The notes beneath the pieces were generated by a model, which made no database searches, was not told where the DNA came from, and saw nothing but the letters and a program-made list of their open reading frames with translations. The position numbers and the translations under genes are program-made. This document shows, one piece after another, positions 23,613 through 35,920 of a stretch of 64,000 nucleotides of DNA (position 1 is its first letter; each line of letters starts with the position of its first letter). Source of the DNA: Ulva prolifera (lineage: Eukaryota > Chlorophyta > Ulvophyceae > Ulvales > Ulvaceae); contig CM041198.1 in the NCBI GenBank assembly GCA_023078555.1, positions 7,363,836 to 7,427,835 of the forward strand. Direction: 5' to 3'.

Positions 23613-24767
23613 CTTGCACGGTCGGGTGCCGTGATGATCAATGCGCGTCGGTGTGTTATCAACACCGTCGCGACGTCGCAATTCGCGCGACCACGCTTTG
23701 TGCCATGTGAACATGACATGCGGGAACACGATAGAGAATATTTGTGACCATTTACTCTCGAATCCACTGCCTGCATGTGGCCGTCTTGCATAAGCATGAT
23801 GACCAGATCGCTGGGCTGTGGGCTTGACGTGGCGTACGGGCAGTCCACCGGGGATGCTGTTTGGACCCGTAGAATCCGGCAGCCCCTCGGCAGCGAATTC
23901 TGAGCAGCGTATGTGAATATAAAATGAGTCGCAGTATTATATCTTAAAGATCGGGTTGATGTATCCATCACACGTTCATCCCGACAAGGCCGCAGTGGCT
24001 GAGCAGACAATGACCAGGTATCGGGTACTTCGCGGCACTTGCACATATCCTGTTATGGGTCACTTTGAAACTAGACCTTCGCTATTCATCGCAATTGTTT
24101 TACGCAATTTTGCACATCGGTGACCGCTGCTCCCGAGAAGCCAGAGCATGTTCGATAGGTAATGCTGTGCCGCAGAGACTTCATGGCATACTCTACGAGT
24201 ATGGCCTCAAAGCTTGAGGACATCAGGACCATGCTACGAGGATTCTCTCCATCGCTGGTTCATCCTGCAATCCTGAAGCATGACCCCATGCCTGTGGGAG
24301 TTATCAAAACTCCTATAGATATCTCACCATGTACAAACGTCTGGTTGTGTACTGAACACGTATGTACAATGTCTAAGGATTACCGGCCATGCCTTGCGAT
24401 GGCCTCGCAACATTTTCCTGCTGCTTTGGCTTTCGTGACAGCTGCATAGTTGTGCACACAGCCTTCTTCCAGGGGTGTAACAAACATAATACATTTGCAC
24501 CATACCTCATACACCGCCAATGGCCACAGGCGGTCCGGCCGCCAAAAAAATGACCAAATTACATGACACCGCTGCCTCACACAAACAACACGACACTTCT
24601 TCAGCGCCTTGTCATCGACATACACCGCATATTCAAGCAGCCCCCACACCACCAGCAAATTTGGTCATGTACTTTTATACCAACCAAAGCATTCAATTTC
24701 AATCTGCACCTCAACGCTACAACTCAACGAGCTGCAGCGGCTGCGTCGCTCCCGTGCGAAGTCCACT
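23613..24767. other. Intergenic region between gene B and gene E
   Basis: Lower GC than its neighbours. Only short ORFs without recognisable motifs. It should hold the promoter of gene B and the 3' end of gene E, but I could not identify elements. Confidence 0.4.
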
Positions 24768-27503
24768 TCATCTCCGTGCCGCCACAGCCCGGCCCTTCCC
24801 CTTCGCAGCAACCCCCTTCGGCGGCCACGCCGCCGTGCGCCCCTCCTTCAGGCACGCCGTAAACTCCTCGTACCGCTCCGCCCACCCCCCGGTACGCAGC
24901 GGCCGCGACTCGTCGTCGTAGCCCTCGCTCTCGCAGCACCAGCCGCACCGCACGCACAGCGCGTCCCAGTCCTCCCCTAGCCACCACGGGCACCCGCACC
25001 GCAGGCACGGCATGCGCGGCCAGAACACCGCCTCGCCCTTGCCCGCAAACACCTTACACGTGCCCGGGCGCCGCGCGTTGCCTTCTGGAGGGTCAAACTG
25101 TGACCGTTTCTGGGCTGGAGCGGCATCGGAGCTGCTGCCCGTTTCCGCGGGGCCGCCGCCGCCTGGCGAAGTGACGGCGGGGGAGGCGGAGCAACGGGCG
25201 AGCGTGGCGGCGAGCGTGGTGGGGGTGACGTCGGTGGTGATGGTGGTCTTGGAGGCGTGCTTGAGCATCAGGGCCGGGCAGCCGAGCTTCGCCGAGAGGA
25301 GCCTGTACAACAGTGCGCGCGTCGGTTGTTGTTGTATCGGTGGTGCAGAGCACAGCAGCTCATGCACTGGCCGGCGCACGATGATCGGCCCGCACGGAGC
25401 TCAGGGCACAAGGCTGCACACGGCTGGGCCCCCATGAACTCGATTCATATCACCACTGCATTGCAGGCCAGTGTGGACCCCTGCCAATTTGATAGAGCAG
25501 TTGATAGACTAAAAGGTGGCCGGGTTAGAACGTAAACAGATACTACAGGTGTGGTACTTGCTCAGGTGCTGAAGCATGATCTGGATAAGGAGGATGCTGG
25601 ACGGGCCGCACCGGTTCGCCTCCGACACGGACCGGTCGAGCGTCGCAAACACCACGTCCGTGTGTGCCGATGCGGCGGCGCGCCATGCTGCATGCAGTGC
25701 CTGCGGCGCAGCCAGGGCGCCGGGGGCCGGGGGGGTCCTCCCTGTCGGCACGGAGGAGTCCTCAACGAGCACCAGGAGAGCGCCGCCTGCGGCCACAGCG
25801 GGGCTGGCGAGCAGCTGCCTCATGTCGCTGACTCCCCTCTTGATGACGGCTGCATGGAAAGGCACACTCTTGTGGCCACATGCACGCGGGAGAACGAGGC
25901 AGCAGGCGCTTGCAGGTGCATCACAGCGGTGTGCTTTCTGTGTAACTCATCATTCACGATGTGATATTCTTTTGCTGATGGACGTGGTGTTTGCGGCTGG
26001 GTGGCTCCAGTAGTTCAGATAGGCCACTATGATATGATAGCCATCAGCAAGCGTGGCCACCAACACTGCAGCCGAGGAAAGCAGGAGGTTGCAACGGCAC
26101 AGGTACAGACTGGGACACCAAGCAACACACAAAGTAGTACAGAGAACACCAGGGTAGGCTCATAGATTGTTCACCATGGGCAATCATCGCACAGCACTGC
26201 GTGCCGCGGCTCTTGCCGAAATCTTTGAAATCATCGCCACGCTCCCACCGCTCCGGACACAGCCTCGGCACCCCCGTGGAGACGCACCCAAGGACTGCAC
26301 CAACCGGACGAAGGCACCGTACTGACACAGGGTACACGCCCACACTGCGGTCCCCTCGGCCAAGACGGCGCTCTGTGCGGAACGGCCTACATGCATGCCC
26401 AGCAACAGAGAGGGAATGTAGTGACACATTCTGGTGGCCGTACCAGTGCTTGCTTGTGCTGGCACGGCCGCGCTACTGCTGCACGTCGCATCACCCGCCG
26501 GGGCCGCGGCGGCGCGCCTGGAGGGTGCTTTCTCAACGTTGCCAGCGCTGCCGCGGTCACCGTCGGCGGCTTCGGCGGCAGTCGGGGCATCCGTGTCGTC
26601 AGCGGCCTCGGCGGCGAGGGCGGCGAGGTGGTCGGCGAGCGCGGCAGCGGCGCCGTCGCCCTCAAAGCGGTGCGCCGGCTGGAGGGACGGCGGGTCGTGC
26701 ACGGTGATGCAGGGCCAGCGGCCGCCGCTCTTGAGCACCGGCAGCGCGCCGCGGCGCCGCGACTCGCTGCGGTTCATCACCTGCACCTCGGTGGCACACA
26801 GTGGGCAAGCAGCCGAACAGCGGCACCGGTTAGTGTCGGGCTACAGCCATGCTGACTGCACGTCTCAGACAATAGCTCCAAACTCGGTCTGAGCCACGCA
26901 TGCGTGATATGAAGTGCCCAGTGCATCTGCAGCCCAGGGTTTCGGGATCGATGTCTGGGTGCATTTTCCTGAAGCGGCTCGGGCGTGCCATCGAGCGCTG
27001 GCTCGCCCCGTTGAAGCGACACAGAGCCGCAGTGACGCCGAAGCCATGCCGAAACGGAACACAACCTCCAGCGGCGACAGGCGCACCTTTTCCAGGGCGA
27101 AGCTCTTGTTGTCGCTCGAGGCATCGACCGCGAGGCAGAGGCACATCACGTGCGGGTGCGCCGCAGCAGCTTTAGCAAGCGCGCTCTCCGCAGCCTCGGA
27201 CGCCGCGATCCACGGCGCGTGCCACAGCACGGCGACGGCAGAGAGGCCCATTTCGGCGGCGGCATCGAGGCTCGCGGCCGCCTCCGCGCCGCCGGCGAAG
27301 ATGTCCAGCACCTCCCCCGGCATCCACTGTGCGTCCTCCAGCTCCACCTCCTCCTCGTCTTCCTCCCCCGGTTCTGCGGCTGCTTCGCCGTGGGAGTGGG
27401 TGTGGGGGTGGGAGTGACCGCAGCTGTGCGGTGCTTCGGCGGCGGGTGCTTGGCCGGCGTTGGAGCTGGAAGTTGCACCTCGAATCGGTGGAGCGGCCTG
27501 CAT
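24768..27503 (-). CDS. Gene E: His-rich, thioredoxin-fold-like protein with a C-terminal Cys-rich zinc-binding motif (four exons)
   Basis: Exons 27087-27503, 26444-26780, 25612-25849 and 24768-25302 join in phases 0, 1 and 2 with GTGCGC, GTACGG and GTGCGG donors, giving 508 aa. Residues 26-39 hold a His-rich run (HSCGHSHPHTHSHG) typical of metal-binding tails. Residues about 62-200 and 253-365 each resemble a thioredoxin fold (AVAVLWHAPW...; GALLVLVEDS...DVVFATLDRS...LGCPALMLK) but lack a CxxC redox pair. Residues 430-454 form a compact Cys cluster (CLRCGCPWW...CVRCGWCC), probably a zinc ribbon or knuckle. The ATG at 27503 is adopted, although that ATGCAG could instead be an acceptor, with more exon upstream. 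I do not recognise the whole architecture. The two zinc-type GTPases next door suggest metal handling; this is inference. Confidence 0.65.
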
Positions 27504-28572
27504 GTGGGGCGTGATGTGAGGCAGGACAGGGAGGGGTGTTGGTGGAGGTCGTGGAACGGCGCAGGGGCGGGCGGACTCGGTAAAGCAGGATTGGTGCTTT
27601 GCTGGGGGGGGGAGCCCCCCCCCAAGAGCTAGATCAGCTGGTGTGTGTGGCTTTGGAACTATGTACGGATGTATTTGTGCAGCAGTGGCAGTGGAGATGG
27701 AGTGGATTGGGCAGGGAGGCCTCAGGTGTGGCAGGCGCTGCGGCGCGGGCTCGTGGCGGGGCACGGGCTCGCGGTGACAGCGGCCTGAGTCAGTGTGGGC
27801 TAGCGAAAGATCTGGACACCCATTGTTTGGGTGGCAGGGTGAATATCCAGCCACAGGTGACACCCTTGAGGGGATTGCGTGGTGCTAGGAGACGATCCGG
27901 CAACACAGATTTGGGCAGTGTGAGCAGTGTAGCACACAGTCCAGCAGGGCCTGGGGCATGGGGGCACTGCCTCACACCAAACGGCTCAGGCTCAGCCTCT
28001 GAGAAGGTATGTGCAGGGTGTGAAGTGTTGCAGATTGCACTGGAAACAACTACCAACCATAAATGGCACACAGGGCACACAGGGCCCAAAACACATGACA
28101 TCATGATATGGATTGGAGCTGGAGCTGTGTGAGCTTCTCGGCGTCGCGTGAGTGATTGTCCTACACAAAAAGAAATGCCAGCAGTGAATGATGCCAGCAT
28201 TGAACGAAGATAGACACATGTGACTTGCAGCAGGCGAACATTCACAGCAAACAGAGAGCGTGAAGAGATAAGGTTGTCTAATGAATTCACACTGCATGCT
28301 CAGTGTAAATGTAGCAAGACTGAGATGATGTGCACAACAGTTGCTGACTCAGACAGCAACACAAATCCTTCAAGATACCAGGAAGATAATGAGCACAGTC
28401 AATGCGTGAGCAACGAGACAGACATATACAAGCCTCTAGCCGCTGGCTCCCCAAGAGAAATCGCCAGGTCTCTTGGCCAGGTGTTTCCAGTGCAGAGCAG
28501 GCACATCACAGACGTCCGCGATTTGTCCGTATAAACACCACAATCATGCATCCAGGCAGCAAAGTCTGGCTA
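27504..28572. other. Intergenic region with a G9/C9 hairpin
   Basis: No gene recognised. 27604-27623 is a run of nine G, then AG, then nine C, a near-perfect inverted repeat between the 3' end of gene C and the start of gene E. Confidence 0.5.
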
Positions 28573-31570
28573 TCATGCATCCTGGAGAGCACTCCACTCT
28601 GCCACACAGCATCCACACAGAGCACATGGAGCCAGCGAGATGCCACACACCTCGCCATCAGCCCGACAAGCCACAGCAGCAGGTTGCATCGCCGCGGCTG
28701 CGGCACCATACGCGGCATCCAACACCTCAGGCGCCTCACCACCCGCAACCGCACCGACAGCATCTGGCCCGGAAGTAGCCGGCGCACTCGCATCGCCGTC
28801 GGCGTCGGGGTCAAACAGCAGCTCAGAGATGGGGGGCCACGGCGCAAAGGGGTCCTGAGGGGGCCCGGGCTGCGGGGCGGGGTGCGTGCTGCAGAGGGCG
28901 GCGGGGGAGGGGTCGGGCAGGAGCTCGAGGTGGGTGGCGAGGCAGGCGTCGAGGGCGGCGCGGATGGCCGCCTCCTTCAGGCCGAGGCCGATGAACACCA
29001 GCTCCTGCCTCCTGCACATTGGGGCCGATGGTGTATGGTATATTTGAATCGAGTAGAGAGTCACCGTGGACCTCAAGGGCATGGACGTGCAGCGAGTGGG
29101 CGGAAAGCAGGCATGAGCACAGCGGAGGAATGGCCATGGCATCGACCGCACATGGACAATCGTTTTACTAGCTGTCCAACGTTGCACACTACGGTGCTTG
29201 TAGAGTGGCAATGTGGGGGGTGATGTGGGGGAAACCCGAGCCTCAGGTAATACGTGCGTTTGTTAATCACGGGTGATCATAAACTTACCAGATATTTTGT
29301 CATCACTGGCTCGGGGAGGTGTGCGCATCACACACGGAACGTTCAACAGGATTGATTATCGCCATCGACATGGCAGTGAAAGCCAGGCGCAAGGTTGTGT
29401 GTGCGCATGGAGGTGTGTGTGGCAGGGGGGAAGTGGCACCTGTCACCAATGCCTGGGAGGAAGTCCTTCAGGATCTCCTCTCGCTTGGTGGCCTCCTCCG
29501 GCCACGCTTCAGCAGGCAGCGCGCTGAACCATGGGCCGCCAGTAGTCACTTGCAGCACCTCCCCGGCCGAGCTCCACTGTGCGCAGTGGTCGTGGCGTGC
29601 GGTGCCCGCCAGCCACACAAAGCCCTTGCTGCGGAGGATGGACCCGACCTCGGCCGCGCGCTCCTTCGCCGCCGCGGACGGCGGCGATGGTTTGACAAGG
29701 TCGATACTTGGAGCCTCTGTAGCGCCGGCGATGGCGGTCGCTGAGGCCAGCGCTGCGGCGTGGCGGGACGCGTCGGCCGCGAGCTGCGCGGCCGCATGCG
29801 CGGCGCCGCCGCGCTGCGGCAGCGCCGCTGCGGCGGCGGCCACGGCCGCCGATGCCCGGCGGAGGTCGGCGGCGGCGCGGTCGGGTGCCGAGTCGGCGAG
29901 GGCGGAGCGCCAGTCCTGCTGGTGCAGCTGGAAGTGGCGCGTCGCAAAGGCGTGGAGGCGGGCGGGGTGGAAGGGCATGCGGGCCGTGTACACGAACGAG
30001 GTCACCGCATGCTCCAGCTTGCCTTCATCATCGTCGTGGTGACCGTCGGCCTTCTTGGAATAGGAGTGCACTTGCGATGGTGTGTCGCGGATGGAGAAGC
30101 GATTTGTAGAGAGGACATCTGCAACGTCTACCTGCGTGTAAACCACATGGGAACTCGCACAACTGCCTGCTCACCGTGCAATACATTCACCACTGCCAAA
30201 GGGCCACAGTGCGTGAGGCTCGATGGTGCAGATGCAGCATGATGTGCTGCAAGGGTGGTGCACAGGTGTTCGCAGGCAGCATAGCTACCAGCTGGAACAT
30301 AAATGTCAAGGAGCTGGCAACAATAAACCCGTGTTTGCTGTGTGTCTGTGTTGAGTGTCTGAGCACCCATCACAGGGATGCTCAATCCTCAGGAGACAGC
30401 ATGTGTGAGTGCCTGCTGAAACGATCAGTGCAAGAATGGCGCTGCTCAAGTGTGTGTGTGAGAAGGGTCAGAAGTATATCACACGTATCATTGACATGAC
30501 TGTCTCTAGAGGAAGGCAGCAGGTGAATGTCTTTGTCATCACCCCCTTCGATGCAATGTGAGAGTGTTCCTTGGAAAGTAGCAGGACGTGTCACCAGGTA
30601 CGGAAAAGCATACCTGAGAGAACGAGCTCCGAATCAGACGAGCACGCGGGTTCAGCTTCCCTACGGTAGCTTCAACTGTCTTCAAGTCTTCCTCCCCGAG
30701 CAGATCTGTCTTATTCAGTAGGACGACATCAGCGTACTCTACTTGAGTTACCAGCAGCTGGCTTGTCAATTCCTCTGTTTCATCTGCTTCCACGCCCTCA
30801 GCCAAGTCGGTATCTCGGAGCCTCTTGTCGGAGTGCAGGTGCCGGAAGAACATCGAGCAGTCCACAACCGTGACGCACGTGTCTGCATACACGAGAGACT
30901 GGTCATGACGTGTGTGGACCAGTTGTGGACCGTCTGTGGACCAGCTGTGTGCCTTGGGACTTGGATCAGGCACTCGAATCTCAGGCGAGAAGCACGTCTG
31001 GCTGTATATATTTGAAAATCTCAGTCACGGCTGTCACTTGTTTGTGATCGTCAGGTAGGGACAGAGGCGTGCCTAGCCGTGCGGCTTGCTTCACCTCCTC
31101 CCTGACCGTGGTGTCTTGGCCAGCCAGAGAGTCGACGACTCCTTCAGGCTCTGCGACTCCGGTGATCTCAATTATCATGTTATCATATTGGCCGCTCTTG
31201 GCGAGGCTGACGATCTGGTCCAGCAATTCGCTGTTCAAATCGCAGCACACGCAGCCATTCTCGAAGTGCACTAAGGTATCGCTGTCCTGCAGGCATGTAA
31301 TACAATTACCAGCCGACAGATGCTGAGATTGGCCAGCGGCAGGCGGTCTGATCGGTGCGCCGTCACAGCAGACACCAGCCCGCGACATACCTTGAGTGCG
31401 TTGGACTTGCTGATGATCTCCGAGTCTACATTTACAGACGCTAGATCATTCACCAGAACCGCGCATCTGAGGCCGGCCTTGTTCTTGAGCACTGCCTGCA
31501 GCAGAGTTGTCTTGCCTGCGCCCAGGAAGCCGCTGACAAGTGTCACCGGGACAGGCGAACCACCGCCCAT
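28573..31570 (-). CDS. Gene C: COG0523 (CobW/YciC-type) P-loop GTPase, putative zinc metallochaperone (five exons)
   Basis: Exons 31391-31570, 31038-31286, 30614-30952, 29440-30131 and 28573-29011 give 632 aa with every phase consistent. The Walker A motif GFLGAGKT is at about 14-21, the family hallmark GCVCC at 71-75, ITGVAEP after it, and NKTD at 223-226. The C-terminal CobW domain has [14 protein letters not shown] and [12 protein letters not shown], separated by a long Ala-rich insertion, and ends [12 protein letters not shown]. Members of this family bind GTP and zinc (or cobalt) through the CxCC site and deliver metal to client proteins. The C-terminus is acidic and Cys-containing (CALCGCC). 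Compared with gene D, exon 3 carries an in-frame 24-nt insertion, mostly a local duplication of CTGGTCCACA sequence. No transit peptide is obvious. Confidence 0.92.
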
Positions 31571-32452
31571 CTCAAGTCACAGTGTCAAACCGCAGCTTGT
31601 CTAAATCATGTTCACCAGTCCGACGTTGTACGCCGTGCACCCCGTGCGGCACGACTAGGTCACAGCGGACCAACGCCTTGGAAGGGCATGTAAGGACAAG
31701 ACGTGCAGCACCGCCGTCAAACAGCGTCTCTCTTACACAGTTGTTGGCTGCTCCCCATCATATAGGTTCGCAGGGTCCGCCTTGACCTCGTGCGTTCTCC
31801 TGAACCGAAATTCTGCGCAGTGCAGGTTTGCTGTGCCGCGCAGCAACACGATGCCGGCGCTGCCATGCATCGGTGCACTCCACGCGCGTCAGGAGAGCGG
31901 CAGCCACCTCGAATCCGCCCGAACTCGGTTTATATCCCACGGCAGTGTGTGTGTCCATGACCCTCCGTGCGTCTGTGCTCCTAGATGATGGGCAAATGAG
32001 CAGCAGTAGCTATGTTTGCATCGGTGTCACCTGCGCCTCCTGCCTTGTCCTTGTGGCACTGTGGCGGAGTATGCACAGCCCAGTGCTCTCAATGATGGAG
32101 CATCAAACAGCCCGTTGATCCCCAATCGCGAATGTATGTACCTGACCTATGTCACGGTCGTCTGGAAGCACCGAAGTGCTACTTATAGTCAGCTTTTTCA
32201 GTGTGAACATCCGCTGCATTGCCTGCAAAATGTGCTCAACAGTCTCCTTGTGCGAGTGCCCATCTTGCCTGCATTCACAACTGCTCAAATTTGACATAGA
32301 TACAGTGGGCTGCAAAGCAGTAACAAGAACAGTTGCACACCTGCCCCGGGATGTATGACGCCAGCACAGTTCGGTTGGGGTATGACACCTTGGCTGCAGC
32401 CAAGTGAATGCCTGGTTCACTGATTGAGCGGCTGTGAAGATGTACTGTGCTG

Positions 32453-32565
32453 CAGTGTTGGGTCGCTTTGCAGCATCTCCAGGTCCGGTCGCCACCCAGA
32501 AAAAGAAAAATAGATCTGAATATTCGCATTTTTTACACAATATCGGGCCCGACGACCCAACACTG
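32453..32565. mobile_element. hAT-like MITE, copy 1 (113 bp)
   Basis: Perfect 13-bp terminal inverted repeats CAGTGTTGGGTCG / CGACCCAACACTG are flanked by CTGTGCTG and CTGTGCTA, an 8-bp target-site duplication with one mismatch. Ends of the CAGNG type and 8-bp duplications are the hAT signature. There is no coding capacity. Its reverse complement matches the copy at 49153-49254. Confidence 0.85.
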
Positions 32566-34784
32566 CTGTGCTAGACCATGTTGACCATGCTCCTTCCAAC
32601 AGCGACCAGCTCAGTTTGGCATGACATGGCTCGACTGCTTCACGATAGCAGCCGGTCTCGTGTACCAGCCATTGCAGCAAGGGTTGTTCATTTCCACTCC
32701 AAATTGCTGTGCTGAATCCATGGGTACAACAGCGGGTGGTCAAAGAACTGGTATGAGAGCTCCGACGTGCCTGAGATGTGCAGCATTCTATGTCCAAACC
32801 TCGCAAGTACATACCACCATTTCACCCTGGAAGCGAAGTCACTGTTGTGAATGTGTCGCGGATGACTAGGACATGCCAGCTACCCACCACTCAACAGAGT
32901 CCTCAAGTATTGCTTGCACAGTCGATTTTTGTGTTGGAACAAAGCACTCTGGTAATCAGCTTTTTTGGATTCCACAGTGTGATGCCATCATCGAGACCGC
33001 CCAGGGGCTGTCGTGAGTGACCATATGACCCAGACCTGAAACACTTGGCGATCCCGAGCAGACACATTGCTTGCGCTGATCATCCAGATTGACTGATTCC
33101 ATGACTCCAGTCAGACAAGTCCAATCAACTGCTCAGCTGCAGACGGGGTTGGCAACAGTGTGTGGCAGGATCGTTGCAGCATGCCGCCACGGTCCTCAAG
33201 TTGCAGCTTCCCCGAACACCTGCGACCTCGTACCGATCCACACTCCCAAGTTTGTCCAAATTTGTCCAAGAGCATAGTGAAGGTGCTGCGAGAAGTATCA
33301 CCGCAGGTATACCAGAGTTGAGCACTTGTGCTGCTTGCGCTGCTGTGAGTGCCTTACCAAGTTGAGTTCCGTGGCTCCACCATCCCAGCCTTGAGTGACA
33401 CCATTCGTGACATGCTTGGGTTCACACCGCCGGCGCCTGTACAACCGATACATATATCAAATGACCTCGAGAGACATTCAGGACGAGTACAGACCACGAG
33501 GGCACGGGCACTTGATAGCAGGCCACTGGAGCATACTACCAGGCAATACAACCAAAAGCAGCAGCCCAGAGACCCACGCGATTCGACTCAATCAGCCGAA
33601 CATCCCCAAGCACCCAACCCGAAAGGACACAGTCACGCACAAATACTTGTTGCACTGTTGCAGCACTACAACTTTGAGGTGCTACTGCGAATTCATGGGC
33701 GATGGGCCATCCGTTTCCACGCAGTAGTGAAAAGCACACGAGCACTGGACCCTACTGTGCCATGGCTTTGGCAACGTGGGTGCCAACCGACACGAACATG
33801 CGTTGCATGTCAATCTGGCGATGCCCGATGTAACACTATCGGCACGTGTGACTTGGACCCGGTAAACAGAGACTATGGTACATCGTGTACCATGGTGTGT
33901 TGAATTGCCTAGAAACGGATGCAGCGCTTCGTTCGGCAGCTAGATGCATTGCAGCCGCGCTCACAACATGGACGTCTAGATGGGACCATTGGTCTTTTCG
34001 GAGACATGTAGGCGGTGGCGCTGTTATGGTTCGGATGCAATGTGACACTTCACGATGCCAGAGGCGCCCTCCACGTCTCCAAAAACATTCTTCCCGAAGA
34101 CACACCCGCACCGATGGACCCCTGCTCCACCTCTGGGTCATGTCAATGCTTCCCGGAGCCCGCAAAGCTGCATCCATGGCAAGCATCGAGGACGCCACGT
34201 GCACGTCAGCAGTCCGACCATCTGCTTTGCGCAGACTGTGCATCAGCGCTGGTGCTCAGTGTACATGTGAGGCCCACACGTGGCCATGTCACTGCAAGCA
34301 GCCTGGTCGGGCAGGTCATCTGTGCTAACCTGGTCAGGCAGGTCATCCGTGCTCTCGCATATGTGCGTTCACAGCAGCTATTCCCGAGCAGCCGATGCTG
34401 GGAGCATGCCCGGTTGCTTCCGATCACAACTCATTCCCGACCTCCGGACAGATTTTACTCCCTATGAGTCAGTACTTGTCATGTTTGTTCATGGAAACGC
34501 ATGGTCACTGTACCCCCTGAGGTCACCAACGAAGATACCAACGAGAACCTTCCCGTCTAGGCTATTGTAAATCCTATCTTTTGCAGGGGGAATGGACAAG
34601 CGCTGCGGCGCAGTCCACGCAGTGGGGTAGAACAAAAATAGTGTACCAACGCGATCGGTCACTGCGGCGGCCTTCAAACGCCTGCGCCTGTGCCACTGCA
34701 GCACTTGCCCCTACGCCACTGCAGCCACACTCACGCCTCTCGCCACCCCCCCAACATCACCTTCCGCACCACCATCGATCTGCC

Positions 34785-35035
34785 GGCTCTCCTACACCCT
34801 CAAGCCCATCCGCCTTCACACACCTCCGCCACTCCACACCGCCGCCGCTTCACACCGCCGCCGCTCCACATCGCCGCCGCCATTCCGCACCACAACCGCT
34901 TCACACCTCCGCCACTCCACACCGCCGCCCGCTCCACACCGCCGCCGCTTCACATCGCCACTGCCACTCCACACCGCGCCCGCTTCACACCGCCGCCTCA
35001 AACCGCCGCCGCTTCACACTGCCGCCGCCATCCGA
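34785..35035. repeat. CCGCC-rich minisatellite
   Basis: Irregular repeats of about 12-18 bp built from CACACCGCCGCC, GCTTCA and ACTCCA. The ORFs that cross it on both strands are low-complexity artefacts. Confidence 0.8.
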
Positions 35036-35920
35036 TTTCAACACCTGCTGCATCGTTCCAGGTACCCGTGACTACACACAGCACTCTGCTGCCCCGCATG
35101 CACACCACATGCCCACAAGAAGCGGAACACTGATCCCGACAATAATGACAAGAGTGAAACAAGCGGATTACTGGCCACGAGGGTACAGGTCCATGCATGG
35201 GATGGAAGATGGGTGAGAATGTCGGGCATGCCTGAGTGACGGACACGTTCAATGCATCGCTAACGGTTGCATAGAAGGATGCAACCAGTCCACTGCAGCA
35301 GCGTCACGACCCACGGCTCACACAGAGAACGCGGATGGGCAAATACATGCTAGGTGCCCAGCTTGGATACATTGAGAAGACACTGCATCATGTAGAGCCT
35401 GCCAGCCACTTGCAATCTGACAGGGAGGCACCGAGAGCAGCTCACATTCTCGCTGGAGCGCCTCTGGTGAGAATTTGCCACCATGAGATGGCAAGCAGTG
35501 CGCCATGCGAGTGCCACACCAGACAGTGGCGCAAGTCAACCAGCACCGTCTGTCAACATGGCTGCCACGTGGTAGGAGCAACTGTCACTGACAAGCACGT
35601 ACCATCGCTACCGGCACATCCATGTCGCTGCTCCCTGGCTCCGCCGGCACAGTTCTGCCTAGGAGCTCCCGGCCGAAACCAAGCACACCACACACGGCCG
35701 TCTTTCAATGTGTATGATGCAATTTGTGTGTGTACACATGAACGTCATGCACATAAGCAGCCAAGCAAGGCTCTCTGCACGCTGGGCCGAAATTTTGGCA
35801 CTTGGCACTCCACGACAGCAGCTGCTGGGCAGTCCACATCACGCAACGTAGCATCCGCAACAACTACATCCGCCACAACTGCGTCACACTCAGGAAAATC
35901 TTCTCCGTGCCGCTTAAATG

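Larger units (their letters stand above)
31571..35920. other. Long intergenic region between the two GTPase genes
   Basis: No gene supported. It contains the MITE at 32453-32565 and the minisatellite at 34785-35035. A 184-codon frame at 33349-33903 begins at GTG and has no recognised motif. A stretch at about 32103-32310 (-) reads faintly like one LRR (MFTLKKLTIS) and may be a fragment of the A/B family; this is weak. Confidence 0.4.

Noticed and set aside
33349-33903. 184-codon + strand ORF as a gene
   Set aside because: It begins at GTG, has no recognised domain, no paralogue in the window and uneven composition. Left unassigned.
34581-35216. 211-codon + strand ORF
   Set aside because: Mostly His/Pro/Ser/Thr repeats from the CCGCC minisatellite, with no support outside it.
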